Shown here: one piece after another, positions 1 to 8,397 of the stretch | How positions within the stretch are numbered: the stretch's first letter is position 1 | Layout: every line of letters begins with the position of its first letter | Source: Cereibacter_A azotoformans | GTDB lineage: Bacteria > Pseudomonadota > Alphaproteobacteria > Rhodobacterales > Rhodobacteraceae | Length of the DNA: 64,000 nucleotides | Strand: one strand, 5' to 3' | NCBI RefSeq assembly: GCF_003050905.1 | Contig: NZ_QAOT01000004.1 | Program-made: the position numbers and the translations under genes | Notes under the pieces: model-generated | The model's database searches: none | Told to the model about the DNA's origin: nothing | Seen by the model: only the letters and a program-made list of their open reading frames with translations

Positions 1-707
1 GCGTCGGTCAGCTGGATCTCGCCGCCCGCGCCCACGGTCCGACGGTCGAGGTGCCGCATGACGCGCGGCCCGAGGATGTAGCGCCCGATCACCGCCATGT
101 TCGAGGGCGCGGTGCCGGCCTTCGGCTTCTCGACGATGCCGCGCGGGCGGACCAGCGCGCCCTGGCGGGACTCGATGTCGAGGATGCCGTAGGACGAGGC
201 CTTCTCGGGGGCCACTTCCATGGTGGCGATGATGCTGCCGCCGACCTCGGCGTGAGCTTCCATCATCTGCGCAAGGCAGGGCCGGTCCGAGACCACCATG
301 TCGTCGGGCAGGATCACGGCGAAGGGCCGGTCGCCCACCAGACGCCGCGCGCACCAGACCGCATGGCCAAGCCCGAGCGCCTCGTGCTGGCGGACATAGG
401 CCACATGGCCGCTGTCGATGTTGGTCGCCTCGAGCGCGGCGAGAAGCTCGGTCTTGCCGGCGGCGCGCAGCGCCCGCTCGAGCGGCTGGTTGACGTCGAA
501 GAAGTCCTCGAGCGCGCCCTTGCCGCGCGAGGTGACGAAGATGAAATCCTCGATCCCGGCCTCCCGCGCCTCCTCGACCGCATACTGGATCAGCGGCTTG
601 TCAACGAGGGTCAGGATCTCCTTGGGAATCGACTTCGTGGCGGGAAGGAAGCGCGTTCCCATCCCGGCAATCGGGAAGATGGCGGTGTTGACCTTCTTCA
701 ATGACAT
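1..707 (-). CDS. galU: UTP-glucose-1-phosphate uridylyltransferase (3' end cut by window)
   Basis: Makes UDP-glucose from UTP and glucose-1-phosphate, the precursor of surface polysaccharides and, through UDP-sulfoquinovose, of sulfolipid. The N-terminal nucleotidyltransferase signature is clear: GMGTRFLPATKSIPKE near residues 15-30, then the substrate-binding segments VILPDDMV and EKPKAGTAPSN. About 235 of roughly 300 residues are present; the C-terminus lies beyond base 1. The start is the ATG preceded by an AAGAGGTC element. Its closeness to the sqd operon fits, because SqdB consumes UDP-glucose, but the 323-base gap argues for separate transcription. Confidence 0.95.
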   Translation of the reverse strand, partial: MSLKKVNTAIFPIAGMGTRFLPATKSIPKEILTLVDKPLIQYAVEEAREAGIEDFIFVTSRGKGALEDFFDVNQPLERALRAAGKTELLAALEATNIDSGHVAYVRQHEALGLGHAVWCARRLVGDRPFAVILPDDMVVSDRPCLAQMMEAHAEVGGSIIATMEVAPEKASSYGILDIESRQGALVRPRGIVEKPKAGTAPSNMAVIGRYILGPRVMRHLDRRTVGAGGEIQLTD

Positions 708-1030
708 TCGCGACCTCTTGATGATGATCTGCTGAAAAGGTGGGGCCAAAGTGACGGTATCAATCTTTCACACAATGCTGCACCTGCAAAGGGTGCGGAC
801 GGACTTGTGATGGACACGGGGCAGTTTCGAGCAATGGCGGCTTATCTATACGGCGGAGAATGCCCGTTGCCGCGCGATTGTCCAAGGCTGAATCGAGGCG
901 ATCTGTTCCTGCATTTCATCAATTCTCCTTGGGTCGGGCGATCTTTCCCGCCGCGCGCGTCCATCTGCAACTCTGGGGTGAAGCGCAAGGCGCAGCGTCT
1001 TCGCTGCAGGCGCAGCCAGCGGGGAGGCGC
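708..1030. other. Intergenic region between galU and sqdC
   Basis: Largest non-coding gap of the window. It must hold the galU promoter (leftward) and the 3' end of the sqd transcript. I see no convincing reading frame with a ribosome binding site, no strong hairpin with a T-run and no tRNA. A TTGAT half-site lies near 748-752 on the minus strand without a matching second half. Confidence 0.6.
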
Positions 1031-1846
1031 CTAGATCATGAGCGGCAAGGTGCGCAGCAGCAGCTCGCGCCCGCCGGGCCGCCAGCCCAGGGCCGACAGG
1101 CGCCGGCAGTCGAGCGGGCTGACCTGCGAGGCGTCCGCGCGCGGCGGCAGCGGGCGCGAGAGACCCGTCAGCCGTGCGACCTCGGCCAGAAGGTCGTGAC
1201 GGTCGAGGAGCAGATCCGAGGCGTGGAAGGCGCCCGTCTCCTCGCGTTGCAGCAGCAGCAGGACGGCCGCGGCGAGATCCGAGCCATGGATCTCGGTCGC
1301 CGCGCGCGGAGGGATCGGCCGGCCCGCGCGGAAGTCGTCAAAGAGGGAGCGCCACTTGTGGTCCGGTGCGGGCCCATAGACGCCGGTTGCCCGCAGGCTC
1401 GCCCCGCCCGCCGCGACGAGGGCTGTCTCGGCCTCGGCCTTGACCTGCCCGTAGAGGCTGTCGGGGCAGGTCGGCATGCCTTCGGTCAAGAGCGTGCCGG
1501 GCGGGTAGCCGTCGAACACCGCGCGCGAGGAGAGAAAGACGATCCGTCGCCCGCGCATCGCCTCGAAGAGCCGCAGGCTGCCGTCGAGATTGGCGCGGCG
1601 GAACCCGGCGGGGTCGGCGCCTTCGCCGCCACGGTAGCGGCCGGGGACATGCTGGAAGGCGCAGTGGACCAGCGCCTCGACATCCCCAAGCGGCGGCGGC
1701 GGCCCGAGAAGATCATAGGGGCGGTGCTCGTCCGGCGACCCGGTGGGGCGGCGCGACAGCAGGACGAGATCATGGCCCGCTGCCCGCGCCGCCTCGGCGA
1801 TGAAGCGGCCGACGATCCCGCCGGCTCCGGTCAGCGCAAGGCGCAT
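1031..1846 (-). CDS. sqdC: SqdC-type NAD-dependent epimerase/dehydratase-like protein
   Basis: Third gene of the sulfolipid operon. The N-terminus carries a Rossmann motif (LALTGAGGIVGRF), and SSRAVFDG and YGQVKAEAE match the extended SDR Ser/Tyr-x3-Lys catalytic layout. SqdC of R. sphaeroides is required for sulfoquinovosyl diacylglycerol accumulation, but its exact reaction is not settled. The ATG is chosen because it begins directly at the Rossmann strand; the frame stays open further upstream only over sqdD. It overlaps the end of sqdD by 16 bases, implying translational coupling. Confidence 0.85.
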   Translation of the reverse strand: MRLALTGAGGIVGRFIAEAARAAGHDLVLLSRRPTGSPDEHRPYDLLGPPPPLGDVEALVHCAFQHVPGRYRGGEGADPAGFRRANLDGSLRLFEAMRGRRIVFLSSRAVFDGYPPGTLLTEGMPTCPDSLYGQVKAEAETALVAAGGASLRATGVYGPAPDHKWRSLFDDFRAGRPIPPRAATEIHGSDLAAAVLLLLQREETGAFHASDLLLDRHDLLAEVARLTGLSRPLPPRADASQVSPLDCRRLSALGWRPGGRELLLRTLPLMI

Positions 1847-2667
1847 GGCCGGGGAAGGTCCGCAAGGTCGGGCACCGGCCCGTCGCCCGCATAGCTGCGC
1901 CACAGGTCGATCAGCGGACGCAGCCGCTCGGCCTTCTCATGCTCCTGCCACGGTTTTTCATACTGGAAGTGCAGGACCCGGATCTGCTCCCAGCTCCAGA
2001 GGTCGGGCAGGGCGAACCAGACATACTGGAGCATGTTGCAGAAGACCGGCAGGCCCTGCCAGTCGGGGAAGAACTCCTGCAGGAAGCTCTGGTCGGTCCG
2101 CCGCCAGAACACCCCCGGCCGGTCGAGGTGCGCCAGCATCCGGGCGAAGGTGTCCTCCGACGGGCGGGCGGTGAAGACGCCCGAGTTCATCCTGTGGAAG
2201 TCGGACAGGCTCTCATAGACGTTCGGCGCGGCGCAGAACTCGGGATATTCGAACAGCCGGTCGATGTTGCGCAGCACCAGCGCGTCGGCGTCGATGAAGA
2301 CGACCGAGCGGTATTCGACCAGCTGCCAGAGCCGCAACTTGGCGAAATTGTCGAGCGGCGTGTGGAAGGGCGGCTTGCCCCCCTTGGTGAAGGCCGCCCG
2401 CGCATGCAGCGCGTCTCGGGCGTGGGTGGCGTTGAACTCGGGCGAGGTGGGCAGAAGCGCGACCCGCACGAGCCGCGCCCCCTGCGCCCGCAACGGCGCC
2501 AGCGCCCCTTCCGGCACATCCGTATGCAGCACCACGCGGTCGGCCGCGGTGCCGCTGTGGGCGAGCGAGCGCAGCAGCGCCCGCGCACCCAGCGCGTAGT
2601 CGGCGTTGGTCACAAGCGTGACATAGGCCCGGTCGGAGCCCGCCTGCGTTTCGGCAACCAGATCCAA
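1831..2667 (-). CDS. sqdD: SqdD-type glycosyltransferase (GT8, glycogenin-like)
   Basis: Putative sulfoquinovosyl transferase of sulfolipid synthesis, expected to move sulfoquinovose from UDP-sulfoquinovose towards diacylglycerol at the membrane. The GT8 fold is visible: YVTLVTNADYALGA at the N-terminus, the metal-binding DxD in VVFIDADALVLRNID near residues 126-135, and MNSGVF further on. About 278 residues, usual for the family, with no membrane segment. The start is a TTG immediately after the TGA of sqdB (TGATTG), so translation probably reinitiates. I found no better ATG or GTG upstream of the first strand. Confidence 0.85.
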   Translation of the reverse strand: MDLVAETQAGSDRAYVTLVTNADYALGARALLRSLAHSGTAADRVVLHTDVPEGALAPLRAQGARLVRVALLPTSPEFNATHARDALHARAAFTKGGKPPFHTPLDNFAKLRLWQLVEYRSVVFIDADALVLRNIDRLFEYPEFCAAPNVYESLSDFHRMNSGVFTARPSEDTFARMLAHLDRPGVFWRRTDQSFLQEFFPDWQGLPVFCNMLQYVWFALPDLWSWEQIRVLHFQYEKPWQEHEKAERLRPLIDLWRSYAGDGPVPDLADLPRPCALR

Positions 2668-3882
2668 TCAGGACACCGAGCGCAGCCGCCGCCCCTCGGG
2701 GTCGTGCTCGACCCGCTGCGCGATGTCCTTCGTCCAGGCCGAGACGCAGGGCACGCGGCTGCGGTCGATCCGGTGGGCGAACTTCTTGGCCACATCCACC
2801 ACCTCGGCCAGAAGCCCCTCCTGCAACGTCACCGGCTTCAGCCCCAGGGCGAGGAACTGGTCGTTCCTGACCAGCAGCTCGTTCTCGTCCGCCTCCTTTC
2901 GCGGGTTGGGCAGGTAGGAGACCTTGGCCCCCGTCATCTTCGCCACCATCTCGGCCAGGTCGCGGACGCGGTGGGTCTCGGTCATCTGGTTGAAGATCTT
3001 GACCCGGTCGCCCGCCTTCGGCGCATCCGACAGGGCCAGCTCGACGCAGCGGACCGAGTCCTGCAAATGGATGAAGGCGCGGGTCTGGCCGCCCGTGCCA
3101 TGCACCGTCAGCGGATAGCCGATCGCGGCCTGGATCAGGAAGCGGTTCAGCACGGTGCCGTAGTCGCCGTCATAGTCGAAGCGGTTGATGAGTTGCGGGT
3201 GCCGCCGGGTCTGGCTGGTGTGCGTGCCCCAGACGATGCCCTGATGCAGATCGGTGATCCTGAGCCCGTCGTTCTGGGCGTAATACTGGAAGAGGATCTG
3301 ATCGAGGCTCTTGGTCATGTGATAGACCGAGCCGGGCCGCGTCGGGTAAAGGATCTCGAGGTCCCTCGGGCCTGTGGGCGTGTCCACCGTCACGTCGAGG
3401 TAGCCCTCGGGGATCGGGGCGCCGACGGTCGAATAGCCATAGACGCCCATCGTGCCGAGATGGACGAGATGGGCGTCCACGCCCGTCTCGACCATCGCCG
3501 CCAGCAGGTTGTGCGTCGCATTGACGTTGTTGTTGACGGTATAGACCTTGTGGCGATCCGACTTCATCGAATAGGGCGCGGCGCGCTGTTCGGCGAAATG
3601 GATGATCGCGTCGGGGCGGTACTCGGCAAGCCAGGCCCGGATCCGGTCGTACTCCCGCAGGTCGAGCAGGTGGAAATGCAGCCGCTGGCCGGTCTCCTGG
3701 TGCCAGATCCGGCACCGCTCCTGGATCGAATCCATCGGTGTGAGGGACTGCACACCCAGCTCGGCGTCGATCCAGCGCCGCGAGAGGTTGTCCACGATAT
3801 GGATCTCGTGGCCGAGGTCCGACAGGTGAAGCGCCGTCGGCCAGCCCACGAACCCGTCTCCACCCAGAACTGCAATGCGCAT
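2668..3882 (-). CDS. sqdB: UDP-sulfoquinovose synthase
   Basis: Converts UDP-glucose plus sulfite to UDP-sulfoquinovose, the committed step of sulfolipid head-group synthesis, in the cytoplasm with bound NAD. Rossmann motif GGDGFVGWP at residues 8-16, LGTMGVYGYS near 145 and the catalytic YHMTK tyrosine-lysine pair are all present. About 404 residues, as in known SqdB proteins. The ATG has AAGGAGGCC just upstream; longer in-frame starts lack one. First gene of the sqdB-sqdD-sqdC operon, whose spacing is zero or overlapping throughout. Confidence 0.95.
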   Translation of the reverse strand: MRIAVLGGDGFVGWPTALHLSDLGHEIHIVDNLSRRWIDAELGVQSLTPMDSIQERCRIWHQETGQRLHFHLLDLREYDRIRAWLAEYRPDAIIHFAEQRAAPYSMKSDRHKVYTVNNNVNATHNLLAAMVETGVDAHLVHLGTMGVYGYSTVGAPIPEGYLDVTVDTPTGPRDLEILYPTRPGSVYHMTKSLDQILFQYYAQNDGLRITDLHQGIVWGTHTSQTRRHPQLINRFDYDGDYGTVLNRFLIQAAIGYPLTVHGTGGQTRAFIHLQDSVRCVELALSDAPKAGDRVKIFNQMTETHRVRDLAEMVAKMTGAKVSYLPNPRKEADENELLVRNDQFLALGLKPVTLQEGLLAEVVDVAKKFAHRIDRSRVPCVSAWTKDIAQRVEHDPEGRRLRSVS

Positions 3883-4016
3883 GAGGCCTCCTTGCTGAAC
3901 CGCGCGTGCCCCTGACGGAGCACACGTCCTCGTGAACATCTTGGTCCGTATCCGCTGCAAGTCCACAGGTCGAATGAACTTTTCACGACGCTCGGCAAGC
4001 GGACGCCGACGCGGTG

Positions 4017-4585
4017 TCAGGCGCTGCGGCGCTGGCCTGCGTGCGGGCCCTCGGCAAATTCCTCGATCATCCGGGCGCAGAACGCTTCGAGATCGTCCGG
4101 CTTGCGGCTGGTGACGAGACCCTGATCCACCACCACCTCGGCGTCGGTCCAGTGCCCGCCCGCGTTGCGGATGTCGGTGGCGAGCGACGGAAAGGAGGTC
4201 AGCCGGCGCCCTCGAGCACGCCCGCCTCGACCAGTGCCCAGGGGCCGTGGCAGATCGCAGCGACGGGCTTGCCCGCCTCGAAGAAGCCGCGGACGAAGGC
4301 CACGGCCTCGGCGCTGCCGCGGATCTTGTCGGCTCCGACCGTTCCGCCGGGGATCACGAGACCGTCGAACCCGGACGCCGAGACGTCGGAGACAGTGGCA
4401 TCGACCGGATGGCGCGAGCCGGGATCGAGATCCTGGTTCACCGTCTCGGCCGTGCCCGCCTCGAGGCTGACCGCGACGACCTTCGCCCCCGCTTCGGTGA
4501 GCGCCTGGGCCGGGCGTACGAACTCCACATCCTCGGTGCCGCGGGGCGCGATCAGGATGGCGATGGTCTTGCCGTCGAGTTGCAT
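4017..4585 (-). pseudogene. DJ-1/PfpI family protease-like gene broken by a one-base frameshift
   Basis: The first part reads as a PfpI/DJ-1 glutamine amidotransferase-like protein (related to YhbO, glyoxalase/protease family), including the nucleophile-elbow motif AICHGPWALVEAG. After VLEG the frame meets TGA; adding one C near 4208 restores GRRLTSFPSLATDIRNAGG and about 60 further residues rich in family features up to a TGA at 4017. With that base the product would be 189 residues, the usual length. Either a true recent inactivation or a sequence error. The gene stands alone, divergent from the flavin-dependent oxidoreductase gene. Confidence 0.8.
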
Positions 4586-4770
4586 GGGACGTCCTTCCTC
4601 GATGGTGCGGTCCGGGGGGGCCGCGGTCGGGGCTGCAACGACGGGCGCCGGCGTCTGTTCCGAAGGCCGGGGGCGACTGTGCAGCAGGGCAGGGGCGCTG
4701 TGCTGCGCGGGGCGGGGGAAAGGTTGGCAGGCTGTGCTAGATGTCGCCTGACCGTCTGGAGGACATGCGC

Positions 4771-5802
4771 ATGACAGTTGAATTCGGCCTCGACACATTC
4801 GGCGACGTGACCTGGGACAGCGGCAAGCGGCTGCTGCCCCAGCGCGAGGTGCTGCGCCATGTGGTCGAGGAGGCCGTTCTGGCCGACGAGGTGGGCGTGG
4901 ACGTCATTGGCCTCGGCGAGCATCACCGGGACGATTTCGCCATTTCGGCGCCCGAGATCCTGCTGGCGGCGATCGGGGCGCGGACCAGCCGCATCCGGCT
5001 GGGAACGGCGGTCACGGTGCTGGGCTCGGACGATCCGGTGCGGCTGTTCCAGCGGTTCTCGACGCTCGACGCGATTTCGGGCGGGCGCGCCGAGGTGACG
5101 CTCGGGCGGGGGTCCTTCACCGAGAGCTTTCCGCTCTTCGGCTTCGACATGGCCGACTACCACGCGCTCTTCGAGGAAAAGCTCGATCTGTTCGCGCGCC
5201 TGATCCGTCAGGAGGAAGTCACCTGGTCCGGCACCACCCGCGCCCCGCTCGAGCGGCAGCGGGTCTGGCCGCCGCTGGGCGAGCAGGGCCTGCGCAGCTG
5301 GATCGGGGTGGGCGGCAGCCCTGAATCCGTCGTGCGGGCGGTGCGCTACCGGATGCCGATGATCCTGGCCATCATCGGCGGGTCGGCGCGGCGCTTCCTG
5401 CCCTTCGTCGATCTCTACCGCCGCGCCTCGGATCAGGCGGGCCTTGCGCCCATGCCGCTGGGCGTCCATTCGCCGGGCCATGTCGCGCCGACGGACGAAC
5501 AGGCGCGAGACGAGGCGTTTCCGGCCTACAAGGCGCTCCATGACCGGATCGGGTCCGAGCGCGGCTGGCCGAGCCTCCGGCGCGAGGACTTCCTGCGCGA
5601 GGTCGAGCATGGCTCGATGTATGTGGGCGCGCCCGAGACGGTGGCGCGGCGGATCGCCGACACCGTGGGCGCGCTGGATCTTGCGCGCTTCCAGTTGAAG
5701 TATTCGATGGGCCCGCTGGACCACGGCGCGCTGATGCGGTCGATCGAGCTTTACGGGCGGCAGGTCCTGCCCATGGTCCGCGACATGCTGGCCCGCGGCT
5801 GA
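4771..5802 (+). CDS. LLM-class flavin-dependent oxidoreductase (luciferase-like)
   Basis: Bacterial luciferase-like monooxygenase fold, expected to use FMN and a reductase partner; the substrate is not evident. Visible family features are GLGEHHRDDFA near residue 48, RIRLGTAVTVLGSDDP, and DAISGGRAEVTLGRGSF, a characteristic LLM segment. About 343 residues, full length. Three in-frame ATGs occur; the last is chosen because TGGAGGA ends about seven bases before it, whereas the middle ATG is too close. Faces the broken PfpI gene and has no operon partner. Confidence 0.85.
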   Translation: MTVEFGLDTFGDVTWDSGKRLLPQREVLRHVVEEAVLADEVGVDVIGLGEHHRDDFAISAPEILLAAIGARTSRIRLGTAVTVLGSDDPVRLFQRFSTLDAISGGRAEVTLGRGSFTESFPLFGFDMADYHALFEEKLDLFARLIRQEEVTWSGTTRAPLERQRVWPPLGEQGLRSWIGVGGSPESVVRAVRYRMPMILAIIGGSARRFLPFVDLYRRASDQAGLAPMPLGVHSPGHVAPTDEQARDEAFPAYKALHDRIGSERGWPSLRREDFLREVEHGSMYVGAPETVARRIADTVGALDLARFQLKYSMGPLDHGALMRSIELYGRQVLPMVRDMLARG

Positions 5803-5926
5803 ACGGCCCTTCGGCCCGGTGCCACGGGGCGGGCCCTGTTGGCGCAGCGTCGCTATCGCCGGTTGCAGCTTCGGACTCTGGCGTTAAAGATTGGTGCGTC
5901 CTGAATTTTGGTATCGGAGCGGTACG

Positions 5927-6718
5927 ATGGAGCGTCCTCTGGTGAGCAACGAGGTCACGCGGCTTGGGCCGGATGCCAAGTTTCACCACGCCGGCCTGCG
6001 CCGCGGCCTGACCCCCTCCACCCTGCGCAAGCTGGACGCGATCGCGCGCCTGCGTGTCTTTCCCCGGGATTCGGTGGTCGTGCCGCAGGGCGGCGCGCTC
6101 GAATATGTGGGCAACGTCGTCCGGGGCGTGCTGAGGATGGAGCGGCTGCTCGCGGACGGGCGGTCGCAGATCGTGGGGCTTCTCGTGCCCTCCGACATGT
6201 TCGGGCGGGTCTTTTCCGACCGATCCGACTATTCCATCGAAGCGGCGACCGAGGTCACGCTCTGCTGTTTCGAGCGCCACGCCTTCGAGTCCCTCGTGCG
6301 GAGCTGCCCCGATCTCGAACATGCGGTGCTGCTGGCGGTGCTGGACGAACTCGACGCCGCGCGAGAATGGATCACGCTGCGGGCCGGGGCCACCGTGGCC
6401 GCGCGTCTGGCCACCTACCTTCTGATGCTCTGCCGCCGCTGGCCGCACCAGACCAGCGAGCTGACCGGAGACCAGCAGCGAATCATCGTGAACGTTCCGA
6501 TCGCCCGCAACGATCTTGCGCTCTATCTGGGCACGACGGTGGAATCGATCTCGCGCGCGGTGCAGGGCTTCTCGCGCGACGGGCTGATCTCGATTCGCAC
6601 GCCGCTCCGGTTCGAGATCACGGATCTTCCCGCCCTCATCGCCCTGTCGGAAAACGAGGAATTTGACGCAGCCGCGCTGCTGACCGATCTGCGCGCCGGC
6701 TGTGGTGGGTCATTCTGA
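5927..6718 (+). CDS. Crp/Fnr-family transcriptional regulator without a cysteine cluster
   Basis: Cyclic-nucleotide-binding-like sensor domain (about residues 20-140) followed by a Crp-type helix-turn-helix. The recognition helix LGTTVESISRAV near residue 205 keeps the E-x2-SR signature that reads TTGA half-sites. No N-terminal cysteines, so it should not carry an FNR-type iron-sulfur cluster; the signal is unknown. The start is the ATG after CGGAGCGG rather than an upstream in-frame TTG. The gene is followed at 14 bases by an FNR-type palindrome and then by a second Crp/Fnr-type gene. Confidence 0.85.
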   Translation: MERPLVSNEVTRLGPDAKFHHAGLRRGLTPSTLRKLDAIARLRVFPRDSVVVPQGGALEYVGNVVRGVLRMERLLADGRSQIVGLLVPSDMFGRVFSDRSDYSIEAATEVTLCCFERHAFESLVRSCPDLEHAVLLAVLDELDAAREWITLRAGATVAARLATYLLMLCRRWPHQTSELTGDQQRIIVNVPIARNDLALYLGTTVESISRAVQGFSRDGLISIRTPLRFEITDLPALIALSENEEFDAAALLTDLRAGCGGSF

Positions 6719-6731
6719 CCAGGCGCGCGAA

Positions 6732-6745
6732 TTGACGCAGGTCAA
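6732..6745. promoter_or_regulatory. FNR/DNR-type palindrome
   Basis: TTGAC-N4-GTCAA, a perfect inverted repeat with the spacing of Crp/Fnr-family sites (consensus TTGAT-N4-ATCAA, C/G variants known). It lies in the gap before the second Crp/Fnr-type gene, about 130 bases ahead of its start. A target of FnrL or of one of the two flanking regulators is likely; which one cannot be told from sequence. Confidence 0.7.
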
Positions 6746-6874
6746 AGAGTTCAAACGCTGCATCTCCTATTCAGGTTGGCGTGCTCCGCTGCGGAAGCGC
6801 GCGTTTCACCAGTATCTGCGGTTGACGACATGAAATGCTCGCGCAAATGCGGGCCTTCGGGGGGGACTGATGAC

Positions 6875-7633
6875 ATGGCGTGCCGAACCAGCCTGCATTG
6901 CGAAGACTGCCACCAGCGCCGGAACGCGCTCTGTGCCGCGATCCGGCTGCGGGCCGCGTCGGTCTGGCCGCTCGTGCCCGACTTCGCCGTCCTGGCGCCG
7001 GGCGAGGCCCCGACCGACGTCAGCCTGAAGGGCGGCCGGTTCGGCATCCTCCATTCGGGCCTTCTGCTGCGGTGCGGGGCCGAGACCGGCATGGATGTCG
7101 TGTCGGTCGGTGAACCGCTGGGCGAGGCCTTCCGGGGCAACCGCGAGATGCGGGTGACGGCCGTCGTTCCGTCGCAGGTCTGCTGGTATGACGTGCATGA
7201 GGTGGAGGCCGCGGCGCTGCGCGATCCCCGTCTCCATGCCGCGCTGATGCAGGCTGCGTCCCATGCCGCCGACCTTCGCCGGATCTTCACCCGCCTCCGC
7301 TCGACCTTCGCTCCGGTCGAGCGGCTGGCCGGATTCCTGTCGATCTGCGCCCACCGGCTGGCCGAGCGGGACCGGATGGGCGCGCTGCGGCTGTCGCTGC
7401 AATGCCGGCACGAGGATATCGCGACGCTGCTCGCGCTGGGCGGGGCGCAGCTTGACGAGGCGCGCGACGAACTGGTGCGGCGCGGGCTGCTGATCGTGCA
7501 TGAGGGTGGGGGGCTCGAACTGCCCCGGCTGGCGCAGCTCGAGGATCTGGCGGGGATCGACCTGCCCGTGCCCGCCATGGTGGACGGTCTGGCCCCGGTT
7601 CAACCGCATGTGGCTCATCTGCAGCGCGCCTGA
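6875..7633 (+). CDS. Crp/Fnr-family protein with N-terminal cysteine cluster and atypical HTH
   Basis: The N-terminus begins MACRTSLHCEDCHQRRNALC: cysteines at 3, 9, 12 and 20, an FNR-like C-x2-C-x7-C arrangement that could hold an iron-sulfur cluster. A cupin-like sensor region follows, with further cysteines in LLLRCGAE and SQVCWYD. The C-terminal region RHEDIATLLALGGAQLDEARDELV aligns with the Crp HTH, but the recognition helix has lost the usual E-x2-SR residues, so DNA specificity may differ or be lost. The ATG is chosen for the GGGGGGA about eight bases upstream; an earlier ATG at 6830 would add more cysteines. Confidence 0.75.
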   Translation: MACRTSLHCEDCHQRRNALCAAIRLRAASVWPLVPDFAVLAPGEAPTDVSLKGGRFGILHSGLLLRCGAETGMDVVSVGEPLGEAFRGNREMRVTAVVPSQVCWYDVHEVEAAALRDPRLHAALMQAASHAADLRRIFTRLRSTFAPVERLAGFLSICAHRLAERDRMGALRLSLQCRHEDIATLLALGGAQLDEARDELVRRGLLIVHEGGGLELPRLAQLEDLAGIDLPVPAMVDGLAPVQPHVAHLQRA

Positions 7634-7678
7634 CGCGAACGAGGCCGGTGCCCCGCGGTGCCGGCCGCAGCGCATGTG

Positions 7679-8173
7679 TCAGCGGAAAATGCTCCGCTCA
7701 AGGATGTAGCGCATTCCGCGTTGCCAGCTTTCGTCCGTATTCCCCCGGATATCGACCGCCTGCCCACGGATCTGCCGCCCCGTTTCGACATCCTTCACAT
7801 AGAGGTTGAGTGCGAGGATCAGGTTCGAGATCTTCTGAACCTCTCCCACCACCGCATAGTCGGCCCCGAGCGTTTCCGCCATGCGCAGGTCGCAGCCGTT
7901 GCACTTGGCCGGGTTGCGGATGCGATCCAGATCCTCCTCGACCGGCGCCAGATCGAGCAGCGTCATCCCATGCGCGCGCATCGCCTCGGCGGCCTGACGC
8001 TCCACCATCTCGAGCCGCGCCACCTCATCGGCGCGGACGCCGTTCATCTCGCCCTCGGTTGAAGTGTCGAGGAAGGTGATGCCGAAGAAGGCCGCGCTGC
8101 GTCCTTGCCAGAGTTCTTCGGCCGAGGCCGGGCCGGCCGCAAGCAGGAGAAGGGGGAGGAGAAGGCGTTTCAT
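7679..8173 (-). CDS. Secreted DUF2380/DUF3280-like protein
   Basis: 164-residue precursor with a clean signal peptide (MKRLLLPLLLLAAGPASA) and an exported domain including FFGITFLDTS and ADYAVVGEVQKISNLILALNLYVKDVETG. This resembles the DUF2380/DUF3280 group of periplasmic proteins often found beside PQQ-dehydrogenase genes. A CNGC pair (PAKCNGCDLR) might form a disulfide or bind a ligand. It is divergent from gfa across a 224-base gap, so both may share control. Function unknown; assignment to the C1 island rests on position and family memory. Confidence 0.7.
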   Translation of the reverse strand: MKRLLLPLLLLAAGPASAEELWQGRSAAFFGITFLDTSTEGEMNGVRADEVARLEMVERQAAEAMRAHGMTLLDLAPVEEDLDRIRNPAKCNGCDLRMAETLGADYAVVGEVQKISNLILALNLYVKDVETGRQIRGQAVDIRGNTDESWQRGMRYILERSIFR

Positions 8174-8397
8174 TCCCTTACCCTTGCCCGCCCGACCGGG
8201 TGCCGCAAGCCGGACAAAGGGCTGAGAGGAGGGGCGGGAACAACGGACGCCGTGGGCGAGAGGCGGGCAAGACCTCTTCGGCGAAGGGTCGGAGCGCCTG
8301 TTCATCCCCCCAATGGTTGACTCGCTGGACTCAGTCCGCCGCGCGACAATTGCCGCGCATGTCAGCGGGACTGCATGTCAGGGAGGATGCAACGGAC

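Noticed and set aside
745..760. TTGAT half-site before galU as an FNR box
   Set aside because: The second half is TCACT-like, not ATCAA; one half-site alone is expected by chance.
1939..3915. 658-codon open frame on the plus strand over the sqd operon
   Set aside because: Antisense to three clear sqd genes; product is Arg/Gly/Pro-rich with no family features, a side effect of high GC.
8327..8337. GGACTCAGTCC palindrome between the DUF2380 gene and gfa as a regulator site
   Set aside because: Only five-base arms, single occurrence in the island; no matching copy before adhI or xoxF.
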